DNA of 64,000 nucleotides from Xiphophorus maculatus. Lineage: Eukaryota > Chordata > Actinopteri > Cyprinodontiformes > Poeciliidae. A program made the translations under genes and the position numbers. The DNA lies in assembly GCF_002775205.1 (NCBI RefSeq), contig NC_036454.1:26954283-27018282 (forward strand), given 5' to 3'. The notes beneath the pieces are model-generated. The model was not told the DNA's origin and did no database searches. It saw only the letters and a list, made by a program, of their open reading frames with translations. Positions within the stretch are counted from its first letter, which is position 1. Each line of letters begins with the position of its first letter. Below are positions 35,881 through 47,626 of this stretch, in pieces.

Positions 35881-38800
35881 TCAGTAACCAGCTGCTTTTC
35901 CCCATTTCCTGTCATCAGACTCAGCAGTGATGCAGTTCTTTTTCTCCACAGCGTTAACCACATTGTAGAATTTGTTTCCTACTTCATATCCAAGTGCCTC
36001 AAGTTTTTTAATTAAAGTCTGAGGAGAAAGAAGGAAAAACGGGATGAGTTTAAAGCTATGCAGTGTTTTATCTGATGCTGAAAGAGTCACAAATACATTA
36101 CAATGTCAAAGCCGGGTTCTAATTTCTTTTTGTTTTCAGAGTCAACAAAGACAACCGGAGTATCAATGGCCTCCTTGAGGCTCTTCCCAAACCAAAGGTG
36201 GTTGATGAGAGCCTGGAAGAGAAAGAAAACACACTGATGGGAATGTGATCATTAGAGTACTGGTAATCATGGAAACAGAGTATGACAACAGCAAGGAGAG
36301 TAAAATGTGCAGCAGCTAATCCTGAATACTCTTTACTGTGGTCGCCATGGCCACGTACAGAGGCTATCCCCGTCGTGATCATTCTCCCACCGCTCCCTCC
36401 AATCGCCAGCGTCCTCGACTTTGACTTCAGCACAGCAGGGGCCATGGAGGAGGGGGGCTGCTCCCCTGAAAACGCAACACAGACAACTGATCACTGTCAG
36501 GAGAACAAGAAAGTGATGATTAAAAATTGCCAGCATTTTTAATCATCACTTTCTTGTTCTCCTGACAGTGATCAGTTGTCTGTGTTGCGTTTTAAAAATG
36601 CTGGCAATTTTTAATCATCAATTGGAGTACTGTGGTGGCGCAGGGGCAAAGAACCCACATGTGGAGGCCTTAGTCCTTGATGTGACTGTCGCATGTTCGA
36701 ATCCTGCCCTGATGGCATTAGCCACATCTCTTACCCCTTTCTCATTACCCATTTTCCTGTCTGACCACTTTCAAATAAAGGCAACTAGAGCCAGCAAAAC
36801 CTTAAAAAACGCTCGCAGCGGAGCAGAAGTGAATAATGTCAATGTCAAATTTATTTATATAGCACTTTAAAAACAGGTGTAAAACTGGACCAAAGTGCTG
36901 TACATGAACGACAGCAACACAAATCAATAAAAACAGAGTATCAAAACACTACTTCAAATAAATGCCAAAGAATAAAAATGAGTTTTAAGAAGCGATTTAA
37001 AATGATCCAGGCTGGTTATTCTCTATTTAACTTAACAAAATAAACAGACATCATATTAATGTGATTACCTTCAGTGATACCTTTCATGCCGATTTCATCG
37101 GCTACTCCACAAAAGTCAGACAGCTGGTTGTTGAGGAGGATTCCAGTTCTTGGACAGTAAACCTTGGAGCCAAATCTGTTAAAAAATGTTTAACTCACTT
37201 TAGCCTCATATTTTTGGGGTTAGCTTGGCTAGCACATCGACCACTATGAAGCTCATAGAAAGTAGATCCTAACCATAGAGAGTTAGTTTGGATTTTTAAT
37301 GTCAGGTTCTGTTAAGTTGTAATTGGTAATAGTTCACTTACCTACAGTAGAAGAAGAAGAATTTTAGTTTTTCAGGAGGCAAATCAAAACTCAAAAAAAT
37401 ACTGTCTGCCCCAACAAGCACTGCACTCCGAATACAATAAAACAAATGTCTATTGTCAAATCAGTCGACGACAAAAGAAAACAGCCACTGACAGTCAACA
37501 TATACCATGATTGGCTACAAATAATTTTCATCGATCCATCCATTTTCTTACACCCTTATCCCTAGTGGGGTCGGGAGGTGCTGGTGTCTATCTCCAGCTA
37601 ATGTTCTGGGCGAGAGGCGGGGTCAACCTGGACAGGTCGCCAGTCTGTCACAGGGCTACAAATAGTTTTAATAACTAAAAAAGCTTAGTTAAATAAGATT
37701 TAATTGACTCTCCTGTTACTAAACATGAGTTTGACAAACACTTTGTGACAATATTGCATTTATTAATTTTGTTATGTATGTCTATCTGAGTGACAAGGCT
37801 GCCACAGTTTCAACAGCAGATGTCACTAGTGAGAAATGAATGAACCACCGAGTAATGAACCTTTGGGTAAAGCAATGGGCTGGGAAGCTTCATTGCTTCA
37901 CGAGGCGTCATTTGGCCATCACTACCACCCTATAAACCAGGGGTGTCAAACTCCAGTCCTCAAGGGCCGCTGTCCTGCTGTTTTTAGATGTGCCACAGAT
38001 GCAAAACACTGGAATGAAATGGCTTAATTACCTCCTCCTTGTGTAGATCAGTTCTCCAGAGTCTTAATGACCTAATTATTCTATTCAGGTGTGTTGCAAT
38101 AGAGACACATCTAAAAGTTGCAGGACAGCGGCCCTCGAGGACTGGAGTTTGAGACCCCTGGGTATTTCTGTTTGACTGGCTGCAAGCCCATTTAATGGTT
38201 CTGATCCTAAGAGCTCATCAATCCCTCTGGTAGTGGTGACAATATACCAGTTATACCACTGGTATATTGTCAAAACTGCAGCTTGCCATTTTACGCCTAC
38301 CAATTAGTTTTAGTAATTTCTTCCCCTGTTTATCTGAGAGAATGTCAGAATGTTTTGTGAGTGGAAAATAACCCTTGTTCATCCCTGTAAACTCTTAACT
38401 GCAGACATCGACACTAAATCACATGGTAAGAATTGTTATTTACGCTGTCTGAATTATTTTTTCACAACTGGTTCTTTGGGAACAATGTTGAATCCTGAAT
38501 CATTTTAAAAGCATGGTTGACTAGAATCATTACTGTTTCATTGTTTTTTAGCTGAACAGTTGCTCAATGAGTAAAATAAACTGTAGATCTACATCAGAAT
38601 GTGTTTCTCTAACTCGCCACTCCACACCCCAAGATTTTCAGTGACTCTTACTCGGTAATTTCTTTGAAAACTGTCTATAGATGTTGAAGCAGAATAAATT
38701 AGATACTCACATGCCATTGATGCTGCTGGTGACGGCAACAAATGTTCCATTTTCGTCCACCGCAGACACGTGTGTGGTACCCATAGTCTCATAAGGGTAG

Positions 38801-41800
38801 GAGACATCGAATTGACTGGAATTAGATGTACAATTGTCATATGGGTTGCCTGCAAAGTTACTATCTGTCATTTTCTTTGCCATCTGAAGAAGCTATAAAG
38901 GAATACAAAGAAGAAAGAAAGAAATCATGAATAAGAAAGTTTGTTAGTATGGAGTTTATTTTAAAGGAATTTGTAACCAGTTTTTAAAGATTCATTTCAA
39001 AATGCTGTCATCCACTCACAGCTGATTCTTAAAACGCACTTCTCCTCCCAGCTTACTTATTTTATTCTTAGTTCAATTAGGTGGCGTTGTTGTCTTATTT
39101 AATTTTTGTTGACACAAAACCAATAGCCATTCGGTTGCAACAAATTTGTTGTGCTTTAGCCCTGGATGATTCATTTGTTAGTCATGGTTATTCTATAACC
39201 TTTAAGAACTTTGCTGTCTGTTCTTGAATCTTAGTTTTAAGCTTTTCTAGAAGGTTCTTAAACTTGCAAGTTCTGGAATACTCTTTAACAACCTGTGATT
39301 AAAGAACACACTCCCCAAAATTTCCAAGTTTATGAAACCTTGTTTATGCACATTGGGAGGCAATTTTCCTCTATAAATCACAGCTGAACCTCAAAGTTTG
39401 TTCACAAAGTCCCACCTCCTGTTAGGTCCTCTACTCACCCACATTAAACCATAAATGGTCAATGCAAAGCACCTTGTGAATATCTGTTGATTTAAATGAG
39501 CGAGCTGATCAATGTCCTTTGTTAATTAAAATGGCAACCATGAGGAAAACGGGTGAAAACCCAATTTCACAGAGGCAGAAAACCAATGTGAGTGAGGTGG
39601 AGAGTTGAAAATGTATTTTGTAGCCACGGTAAAGTTCACACACAACACCACTGGCATTTTAGGAGACCTGCAGTATGCTCCTCAGTTGAGCGCTCACAGG
39701 TGTGAGTATTATTGGAATGCATCTCCTCTGTGCTTTGGGGTAGGCGTCGGCATGTGAGCCACTGTCCCCTGCAGATTTTAGTGGTCCTAACAAATTAGTT
39801 TTTCATGGCCTCGCCAAGAAGCCAGCCATTACCTTAAGAACCTGCCTACAGTCTCTTCCCTAAACTGCTTTTCACCAGGATAAAGGAGTCATGTGTTGAA
39901 CCAGATCAGTCTGCCACTAAATTTGCCAGGTGCATGTTTGGGTCACATGATTTGCACATTAATTAAATGAACATTCTTTGTATTTAGAAACACAACTTTA
40001 TTGTTATGTTGAGGCCTTATGGCATCATGGGTCCAGACAGCTGCACTGAACTGCACATCAGGAAAACCATTGTTGCAAACTGTTTTTTAATGTTGGCCTG
40101 TTCTCCTACAGTGTAGGAAAATCTGACTGGTCGTGTTAACAATGATATGCTGCATTAATGCTGTCAGTGATGGCTGTGATATACCAGACCTATGGATAAC
40201 TTCACAGAACTATGATGTCATTTCAAGTAGCTTCAGGCAGAGAGTTGTTGGTTCAAAAAAGTTTGTTTTTTTACATATTTATTTTTAAAAATATTACTTT
40301 TAAAAATTATTTAAAAAATAATAATTATTAACATTTTAGATTTTCTTCGGCATCTTATGTTAACCCTTAGCATGGTGAGCATAAACCAAGTTTCTTGGTG
40401 TGTTTTACCAAAGGACTTTTATCTTAGTTTTAAGATTCCCAAAAGATTGCCAACATTTCCAAGCCCGATATGTTCCATGACAGACAGAGATGGAAAGTTC
40501 TGCTGCAAATGCATTCAGCTTGTTGTCTGATCAAGTCGGCTACCAGACAAACTGTATCCAAGGCGGAGACAACTCGACATTCTGAGGCAGAGAGCTCCTC
40601 TTTGTACCCAAGAGCATAGAGAGAGAAAAACACCTATAACACAGTCAGGTTTTCTGTAGCCATATAGTATGAAATAGCAGTTACCATACCTTTGCTTAGA
40701 ATAGTTTCTGGTGAAAAAAACATTTTACAACTAGGCCAATGTTTAATATATATCACTTACTTCTTCTGGAACGACGAGTGGATCCCGAATATACTTCCTT
40801 AATCTATTGGCCCATATAAGAGCTTCAACATAGCGACCATAAAATTCAATCTTTTCTTCAACAGACTGAGGGGCTGGTGTGTTTTCATAGCCTGTAAACA
40901 AAAATAATGTTTAGTGTGTATACACTTACACATCTATAAGACACACTTATAGATGTGTGTATACACACATATGTGTGTGTATGTGTATATGTGTATAGGG
41001 GTGTATACACATCTATATGTGTGTATACACTTCTATATTTAGATATGTATATTTATAATTTAGTCCATTGTCATGGTACATCTTCTCCTAAGATTGATCA
41101 AAGCTCCTTCTACATGAATTATTAGGGTAAATGTTCTAAAAGGTAATAAGTTGAAAGTATACAGGAACAACAGCTCTGACATCTGTGTCCAGCAGGAACC
41201 TTTCATGTAGTTGAGGACGAAGCTGAGGAGTGATCCTCCTGATGGGGTGGAGGTATGTACATGGTGTACTCCTTTCCCACAGGGACATCCCATGCATCAG
41301 TCACTGTGGCTTTATATGACTTTAAGTCCTCCTCTGTGCGGTTTCCTCCTGGGCAAAAAAAAAAACAGTGAATTAAATTATTTCTGCTGAGCAGGAGAAA
41401 AAACATCATGAAAACCCATAGCCACCCACATCAATGTAGCAGTATGGTGGCACTTACAGATCAAATGAATTTGTTTATTTGTAATTAGATAAAAGGGCCA
41501 TGCAGAGACATAAAGACAGCTGTAGGAAACTTTAATGACAATACCTAAAACATTGATTAAATCCTTTGCTATGCTTCCAGTGTAGAAGACGTCCGGTCCT
41601 TTGTTTGCAATCAGCTCCAAAGTGTTGGCCAGTTTCTCAAACTTGATCTTGTCTCCAGTCTTCATCAAGTTTCCATTTTCATATGAATATAGTTTCCTGA
41701 GACGAGGAAGAGAATATAAATATTTGTCCTTCATACCTCAGAACCAGATTGTGATTCTTATGGTCTTCCATACCTCAGGGACTCCGTTTCTTTAATCTCT

Positions 41801-44800
41801 GGCAGGTAGGAGCCTAGGGCTGGAGGAATAGGGAATCCATTTCTTGCCAGCTCGATGGTCTCGTTGAACAGATCTGTCCAATTCAGATTTTTATAAAGAT
41901 TGTGAGCTAATTCATAGCCTCGAATTTCCCCTGGAACTCCAATCCATTTTATTCCTACAGAGATAAATGAAGGGACAGAGTTTTAATATTTCTACTGTTA
42001 TTTAGAGTTATTGGATATAGGGAATCATTTTTTGACACCATAAAATTACAAACATCATGTTATTAGAATTGTATGTCTGTCACCCCCACCCCAAGACAGA
42101 GATGAGTGACAGTAATAATGTCATAGAGCAAATAAAGTTAGCTATAAGTGGAAGCAAACTCAAAAGTTTGTATTGAGCTCTCCTAAGTAAATTGTTGGTT
42201 GAATGACCTTTGAGAGACGTAAATGTTGGTTGTGATTTCTTTGAAAAATAGCTAAATCTCAGTCAGATGACATGGAGAGAATCTGTGAACTTTAATTTTC
42301 AAGTTTTCAACTGATTCTCAATCAAATTTAAGCCTGAGAACCCAGGAATCAGGCATTACAAAAAACCTAAAGTGCTTTTTTTCTTTGTTTTTTTTTTGTT
42401 CGTTTTTTGTTTTACTGAGCAGCTTGCTACATTTTTAACAACAGCAAAAACTGGTGTATTTCCAACACTAAGTGCTTAAATAAACATGATTTGATTTGAA
42501 AATAATTGGACAGAACTTATTCTCCTTGTTAATCTACCATTTCTCTTTCATACATTTTATTCATTGTTAGCTTTCAGAGCCTGTGATGGACTGGTGACCT
42601 GTCCAGGGCCTCTCATCTGATGACAGCTGGAGACGGGCACCACCAGCCCCCTAACCACCCTGCAAGGATCAGTGTGTTCAGATCATGGATGGAAAGATTT
42701 TAAGGTAGATTGTCTAACTTAAATCCACACTTAAAACAGCTTCATAGTTAATGCCAACATCAACTGATTCTGTGATGTTGCTGACTATTTTTTCTCCTTC
42801 TAACATAAACAGGCAAAGAAGACACCCAGAAATGTTTTTCACTCCAAGCATTCGGTCCCAATCATCATCAGTTCTGATGATGTCACATACTGTACATAAC
42901 GAGTTCACGACGTCCTAAAATTATAAGTCAGGCTTTTTTCTTTGCTGTTTTTCTGTATTCTTTAAAAAAGTGCTTTCTCTGTTTAATTGCTCTGTTCTTT
43001 TTTTGCCATTTTCTGTAAAGTGCAATGAATGGGAATGTTCTGTTGTTGATCCTCATTGTTCTTAGAAAGGAGAAATGTCAGTTTGTCTGCAGTAATACTG
43101 GAATACTGTGACATTGTATTAAAACAACACTCTGTCCTTGGTGAAATATTTTCCACATTTCCTCTAAAGTAGAGGTACACCGATTTATCTGTGTCAATTT
43201 TCTTAATGTTGGGAGATTGGTGATCATCTGATTTTTACATGTGAAGCCGATCTTATCAACCTCGACAAAGGTCTAAAAACCAACCACTGTGCTTTTCTTT
43301 TCTCCCGTGAGAGAGGTTTGACTGACAAACTGGCCAAAAAGGTCATATCTGCACATTTACAGTTAACAATAGTCACCCCATTGTTGCCAATTCAACAATT
43401 TTCTTGATATATTGAGCAACATTTCAGACAAAAAAAAATGGTATAGGCCAAAATCAGCATCAGTAAGTTAGGCTTTTTAAAAGATCAGTAATCGGCCAGA
43501 AAACTGCAATCAGTGCACCCCTACTCTAAAGTGTACTTATTGTTTTATTGTGCTAATTTTCATAAGCATGTTGTTTGTAAACTTTTAATATATTGATAAT
43601 TTTGTACAATTCTGTGATAGCATATTGGCAATGCACTCTTGAAAAATGTAATTTGATCACAAAAATACTTAAGATATCCCAATCAAGCATGTTTATATTA
43701 CAAAAAAGCAATATACTTTAAAGTGTGCAAAGTATATCTTTGCTTGTTCCAAAAAAAAGCATGTGATAGTATACTTAGTACACTTCAAATTGTGATTTTC
43801 TACAATTTAATTACAATTAAAATACACTAAGCACAAAATTAGTTGTTCCAAAATAAAATGCTTCAAAGTTAAATAATCCTTAACCAACTTGAAGTTTACT
43901 GATGATTAGTGTGGCTTCAAGTATGCTAAGATTTAACATATTTAGTATATTTACTTTTCACAAGGGAAACAACATTACAGAAAGTTTCACTATAAGGATT
44001 GTTTAATTTCTTCTTTTTTTTGTAATTTAAAAAAAGGTGTAAAGATTAATAAGGCAGCTAATAAGGCATACTTCTTTTGCATAAAGTAGCATGTATCTGA
44101 ATACTGAAAGTGTTTCATTGAAATATAATTAGATGCTCTTTACAAAGAACTTATAAATATTATTGAAATGTGTTTATTTTGAGATTTAGTAATCTTACTA
44201 AAATATACACAGAACCTATTTAAAAATATTACCAAAAGTACAACTTCAGAAAAGTATTGTTTGTATATACTTGTAATATGTTTTTAAAATGTACATGTAA
44301 AATATAAATTTTTGCAAATACATACAAAGTGTATTTTTAAAAGGATTATCCAAAGAATTTTAGTAATATATTTAATTGGAATTTAAAGTATATTTTAGAA
44401 AAAGTATACTTTTAGAAAGTGTCCCAAAATACATCTTTTAAAAAGAATATTAGAAGCATGTTTTTAAAACTATATCTTTTTTACATTTTTAATATGATCT
44501 TAATAAGTATATCCACTTGGTAACATACTAAAACTGTATTTCAGAAAAATACAACATTTTAAAAATATATTTAAATATTCACCAGAGCAAAAGTGCTGCA
44601 AAGGGCTATTGTAATTCAAATGTTTATTATTATGATTCTCCTCTGAAAAGAAGCACTCTTTTGGAGGCCTAAACATATATGAAAATGCACAAAACATTAG
44701 TCAAAACTGTCCCCATTGTACTATTTTAATGGAATTTAAAATGGATGTTACTAACAGCTCTATTGCCCCGCCCCTCACCATCCATGTGGCCAAAGTCAAG

Positions 44801-45815
44801 ACACAGTTCTGCCTTTGCAATACTTGAAAACAAATAACCCCCCGATCTCTCCCAAAAAATAGTCGCTTCACAGATGAGAGTGACTAACATGTTTATCTCT
44901 GTTTGACATATTTAAGCAAGCTACGTACCCGCAGCCTTTGAAGAATCCTTGGGGCAAGACTTGAGCAGATCAGGGTCAACATTGGACGGTGCGGTCTCCC
45001 TGGAGTTAATGATCTTCACATGACCTTTAAAGAAATGTTCACACCATCGGTTATTATCAGTAACTATTATTAAAACAGTTCTGCTTTATGAGGATTAGCT
45101 TCGTCAAAGCCTTTTTCTCACCAGAACTGTTCATTATGGTGAAAATGGAGCCTCCTCCGATCCCTGCGCTCTGAGGGTTCATGATGCCGGTGCACAGAAG
45201 TGCAGCGATGGCAGCTTCTACTGCTGTGCCGCCTTTTTTAAGAATGTTGCTGTAAAATACACACTCATTATTGATGTGTGTATTTTTTTAATTTAAATTT
45301 TGGTTAGTGTGTTAAATGTTGTGAAATAAAAAAGATTTAATGGCAAATATAATTTGTAAAGGGAACAAAGACTGCAGCTGCCATTTAATTAAATTTTCCA
45401 AATAGCCAATAAAAATACAAATAGTTTGTCTGCAAAATTCAGATTTCAACATACAACTGCGGAAGCGTAATCTGACCCACGAGGCCAAAACGGCAAGATC
45501 CCGATGTAAGTTGCAGCTGAGGATAATGTGTCCATCGTCATATCATCATGAAAACATGTGTATGGTGATCATTAAACCAGAGGCAAGTCCAGTTGTTCAT
45601 TCTTCTGACTATTGAAGAAAAGTGTTAATCAGAACTTACAGTCCGATCTCTGAGCAGTTCGCGTTGTCCGCAGCCACAGCACCTTTGGTGAAAGTCGCTT
45701 CTGTGGGACTGGTATTGGGCCTCTTAGCAACTTCTATGATCACAATGAAAAAGATAAATACCAGCAGCAGAAACGCTGTACAAACAACGCAGATCTTCGC
45801 CTTAGATTCCGCCAT
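35881..45815 (-). CDS. ggt5: gamma-glutamyltransferase 5-like, copy A, with one-base frameshift in exon 6
   Basis: Twelve exons on the minus strand: 45815-45640, 45249-45122, 45024-44929, 41954-41774, 41696-41545, 41348-41200, 40891-40761, 38892-38711, 37175-37081, 36465-36359, 36212-36102 and 36018-35881. All have GT-AG ends. Landmarks: N-terminal anchor (VVCTAFLLLVFIFFIVIIEV), [43 protein letters not shown], the catalytic threonine in MGTTHVSAV, NNQLSDFCG, PPSSM, and a C-terminal ESDDRKWGKAAGY that matches GGT5 rather than GGT1. Exon 6 is 149 bp where phase needs 150. The run encoding IPPPPSGG has lost one base near 41244-41247, so the reading frame breaks before the catalytic threonine. 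Every other exon and junction is intact, which fits either a recent pseudogene or an assembly error. Without the shift it would be 548 residues. GGT5 acts on glutathione conjugates such as leukotriene C4; that is family knowledge. Confidence 0.88.
36469..36620. repeat. 53-bp-arm perfect palindrome with repeated spacer, on copy A exon 10 acceptor
   Basis: Left arm 36469-36521 and right arm 36541-36593 are exact reverse complements around a 19-nt spacer (36522-36540). After the right arm the reverse complement of that spacer follows (36594-36612), then the first 8 bases of the right arm again. The structure is A, S, A', S', start of A'. The left arm begins 4 bp from the exon 10 boundary and contains the polypyrimidine side of the acceptor. 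Copy B has no such fold at the same place. Confidence 0.95.
36629..36800 (+). mobile_element. tRNA-derived SINE, second family, copy 1
   Basis: Starts CTGTGGTGGCGCAGGGGC (A box) with CGCATGTTCGAATCC (B box, about 36694-36704) and continues GTGGAGGCCTTAGTCCTTGA, as in the copy at 49643-49823. It ends near CAAATAAAGGCAAC. Diverged; it lies in copy A intron 9 directly after the palindrome. Confidence 0.75.
36833..37000 (+). repeat. TTTATTTATATAGCACTTT-type dispersed repeat
   Basis: TCAAATTTATTTATATAGCA followed by CCAAAGTGCTGTACATGAA, wording common to many fish introns. Fragments of the same kind are at 24912 and 46728. No ends resolved. Confidence 0.55.
37543..37661 (-). mobile_element. truncated copy of the first SINE family
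   Basis: Matches the tail half of 34687-35060: CCATCCATTTTCTTACACCC, GGGGTCGGGAGGTGCTGG, GACAGGTCGCCAGTCTGTCA. The tRNA-like head is missing, as in a 5'-truncated insertion. It lies in copy A intron 8. Confidence 0.8.
37938..38160. mobile_element. hAT-type MITE, CAGGGGTGTCAAACTCC family, copy 2
   Basis: Begins CAGGGGTGTCAAACTCCAG and ends CTGGAGTTTGAGACCCCTG, very like 28904-29124. The flanks CTATAAAC and GGTATTTC do not match, so the target duplication has decayed or was never present. It lies in copy A intron 8. Confidence 0.85.
38238..38271. repeat. perfect 13-bp hairpin
   Basis: Arms 38238-38250 (GACAATATACCAG) and 38259-38271 are exact, with an 8-nt loop. In copy A intron 8. Confidence 0.88.
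40917..41045. repeat. TATAC/TGTG-rich fold-back cluster next to copy A exon 7
   Basis: Perfect arms 40928-40940 (ACACATCTATAAG) and 40946-40958 with a 5-nt loop. Further partial repeats of GTGTATACAC and ACATCTATATGTG run to about 41.04 kb. The cluster starts about 25 bp upstream of the exon 7 splice acceptor. Confidence 0.85.
42225..42345 (-). mobile_element. transposon remnant in copy A intron 3, shared with copy B
   Basis: AAAATAGCTAAATCTCAGTC and GAGAGAATCTGTGAAC belong to the fish element also seen at 32.5 kb. The same phrase stands in the matching intron of copy B (57520-57600), with shared flanking wording (CGTAAATGTT). It therefore predates the duplication. Confidence 0.7.
42580..42700 (+). 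mobile_element. 3' tail of a retroposon
   Basis: GTGATGGACTGGTGACCTGT and GATGACAGCTGGAGACGGGC, ending ATCATGGATGGAAAG, is the standard 3' wording of dispersed fish LINE/SINE copies. 5'-truncated; in copy A intron 3. Confidence 0.65.
43165..43530 (-). repeat. dispersed repeat, inverted relative to 12585-12910
   Basis: Ends with CGGCCAGAAAACTGCAATCA then GTGCACCCCTA, the reverse complement of the start of the 12.6-kb copy. It starts with AGAGGTACACCGATTTATCTG, so the two ends resemble inverted terminal wording (GGTGCACCGAT). In copy A intron 3. Confidence 0.6.
43531..44928 (-). other. AT-rich remainder of copy A intron 3
   Basis: Very AT-rich, with many near-repeats of AAAGTATACTT and TTTAAAA. 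No coding signal or bounded element was found. Confidence 0.6.
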
Positions 45816-45877
45816 GCTTCTCTGCTCTCACTGTCTCACTGTGTCTGAAGAATAAAACTGAGTGAGTGAAGGATTAT

Positions 45878-45935
45878 GTACCTGGTTGGATCAGATGAGG
45901 CGGAGCCCTTCTTCACACTGATAAACAGCAGAAAA
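45878..45935 (-). promoter_or_regulatory. 5' flank of copy A conserved with copy B
   Basis: ACCTGGTTGGATCAGATGAGG ... CACACTGATAAAC(A)GCAGAA matches 59093-59155 above copy B. Both blocks lie 60-120 bp upstream of the start codon, so they are candidates for core promoter or 5' UTR. No clear TATA box. Confidence 0.4.
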
Positions 45936-47626
45936 AGAAAGTAAATGTCACAGTCAAGGGGAGGAGTGCTTCAAATGTATTTTTGTCTTGTGGAGTTCAT
46001 TGTGGCTTTAGTTTCATTTTGTGCAAATATGTGGACAATGTAGCTGTATGCAAAACTCTTGAATGCTGTATGCTACTCCTACTAAAATTTATAAAACTGA
46101 CACATAAAAAACAGTAGCAATTGAAGTTATTTTCTTCTCTCTGTCTAATAATAGGCTTGACTTGATTTAACACAACACAGAGTTGGGTTATGGGCTTGAC
46201 CCAGTCTACTGGTCCAGTAAGCATTTTAACATTTTCCTTTAACCCAATTCAACTACCAGTTAAAGTTGGAAGAGATTTGGTCAAAATCTGAAATTCTTTT
46301 TAAAAGTCTAACATGTTTTTAGACATCCAATGGTAATAGAAATGCAGGTATGTTAAGCAACAATCTTAAAAAAGATTAATTGTTTGGTTGCAATGTTGTA
46401 ACTACTGCTGCTTTTCCAGGGCAGTCTTATAAGAGTGTTTGGCTCGCAAAGTTTGTCCGGTTGAAGAAATTAGAAGGAACGTCATAGTTCTTAATAGGTC
46501 ACCATTTTGAACTATATATAGCTGCAAACCAGACCAGACTTTGATGAACCTGTTTTACAGGTAAGATAGTAAGAAATGGAGCCTCGTAAGAAAAAAAAAC
46601 CAACAGGGTACTTTCACTGTATGACAGTGGAACATTTCACATTAAAAAAGTATTATTACAATCTTTATGTCAGTCTTTATGTTTTTAATACCAAACCCGA
46701 ACCTCTCCAAAAAGTTTTAATCTTGTTCAATCGATAAAGCTTATTTGTATTGCGCAACTCACTAACAAGGCAGTTCAAAGTGCTTTACATCATAAAAACA
46801 CACACCAAAAAAAACAACTAAAAACACTGCAATACTTTGTCTCAACATCAACAGAAAGTATCCTATAAAATGTAATAAGTTTCACAAAAAGGTAAATTTT
46901 TCTGGCTAACTGAATTTATAGTATATGTTTTAAATGGTAAACTTCACAGACCTTGCTGGAAAAATAAATGTCTTATATTTTAAATTCTTAGTAGTTTATC
47001 TAAATAAGATGGAAATCCCTTGCAAATAAACATTTTCCACCCATGTCAAATAAACTTGAAACTAAAATTTTAGCCCGTAGAGTTTATAATAGATCTCTGC
47101 TCAGTTAATAATGTGAATTATCAAATACAATTTCATTCTATGCATGTAAATATTTTTCTCAATATCCAGTCATCTTAACACTTTTGTTGCTTTTATCGGA
47201 TGTTTTAATAATTCTGTTCCACAAAAGAAGTTCCAACAACGTTTTTCCTTATTTGTACAAAACCACTGCAGTAACAGACTATTTGCCAAAACTACTTTTC
47301 AATATCATTGACTCCTTTAAGTATGTTTTTCTACCAACAAAATTATGCCAGTGCACATTCAGAAGCACTAATTCTATAACCGCAAAGAAATTCCTTGAAC
47401 AGATTTATTTAAACACATAAGCATAACTTGCACTCTGAATTTCAAATTGAATGTTTGGTTTACTCTAACTACAAAATCATGCTAATATACATACCCAATA
47501 CATATATACACAGACTTTTAGAAATATAACTCTTGGCATAGTTTTAACAAAAGCATCTGTATTGTATGTAACACACAGTACCTTATCCCATAAAAGCCAA
47601 ACGTCATGGACAGGTCTTGGTCCACT
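45936..47626. other. spacer upstream of copy A
   Basis: AT-rich DNA without a recognisable gene. Copy B lacks most of the corresponding DNA: its homology jumps from about 46.05 kb to about 48.33 kb. A short repeat is at 46728-46800. Confidence 0.55.
46728..46800 (+). repeat. fragment of a dispersed repeat
   Basis: TCGATAAAGCTTATTTGTAT then AGTTCAAAGTGCTTTACATC is common fish intergenic repeat wording, related to 36833-37000. Confidence 0.45.
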
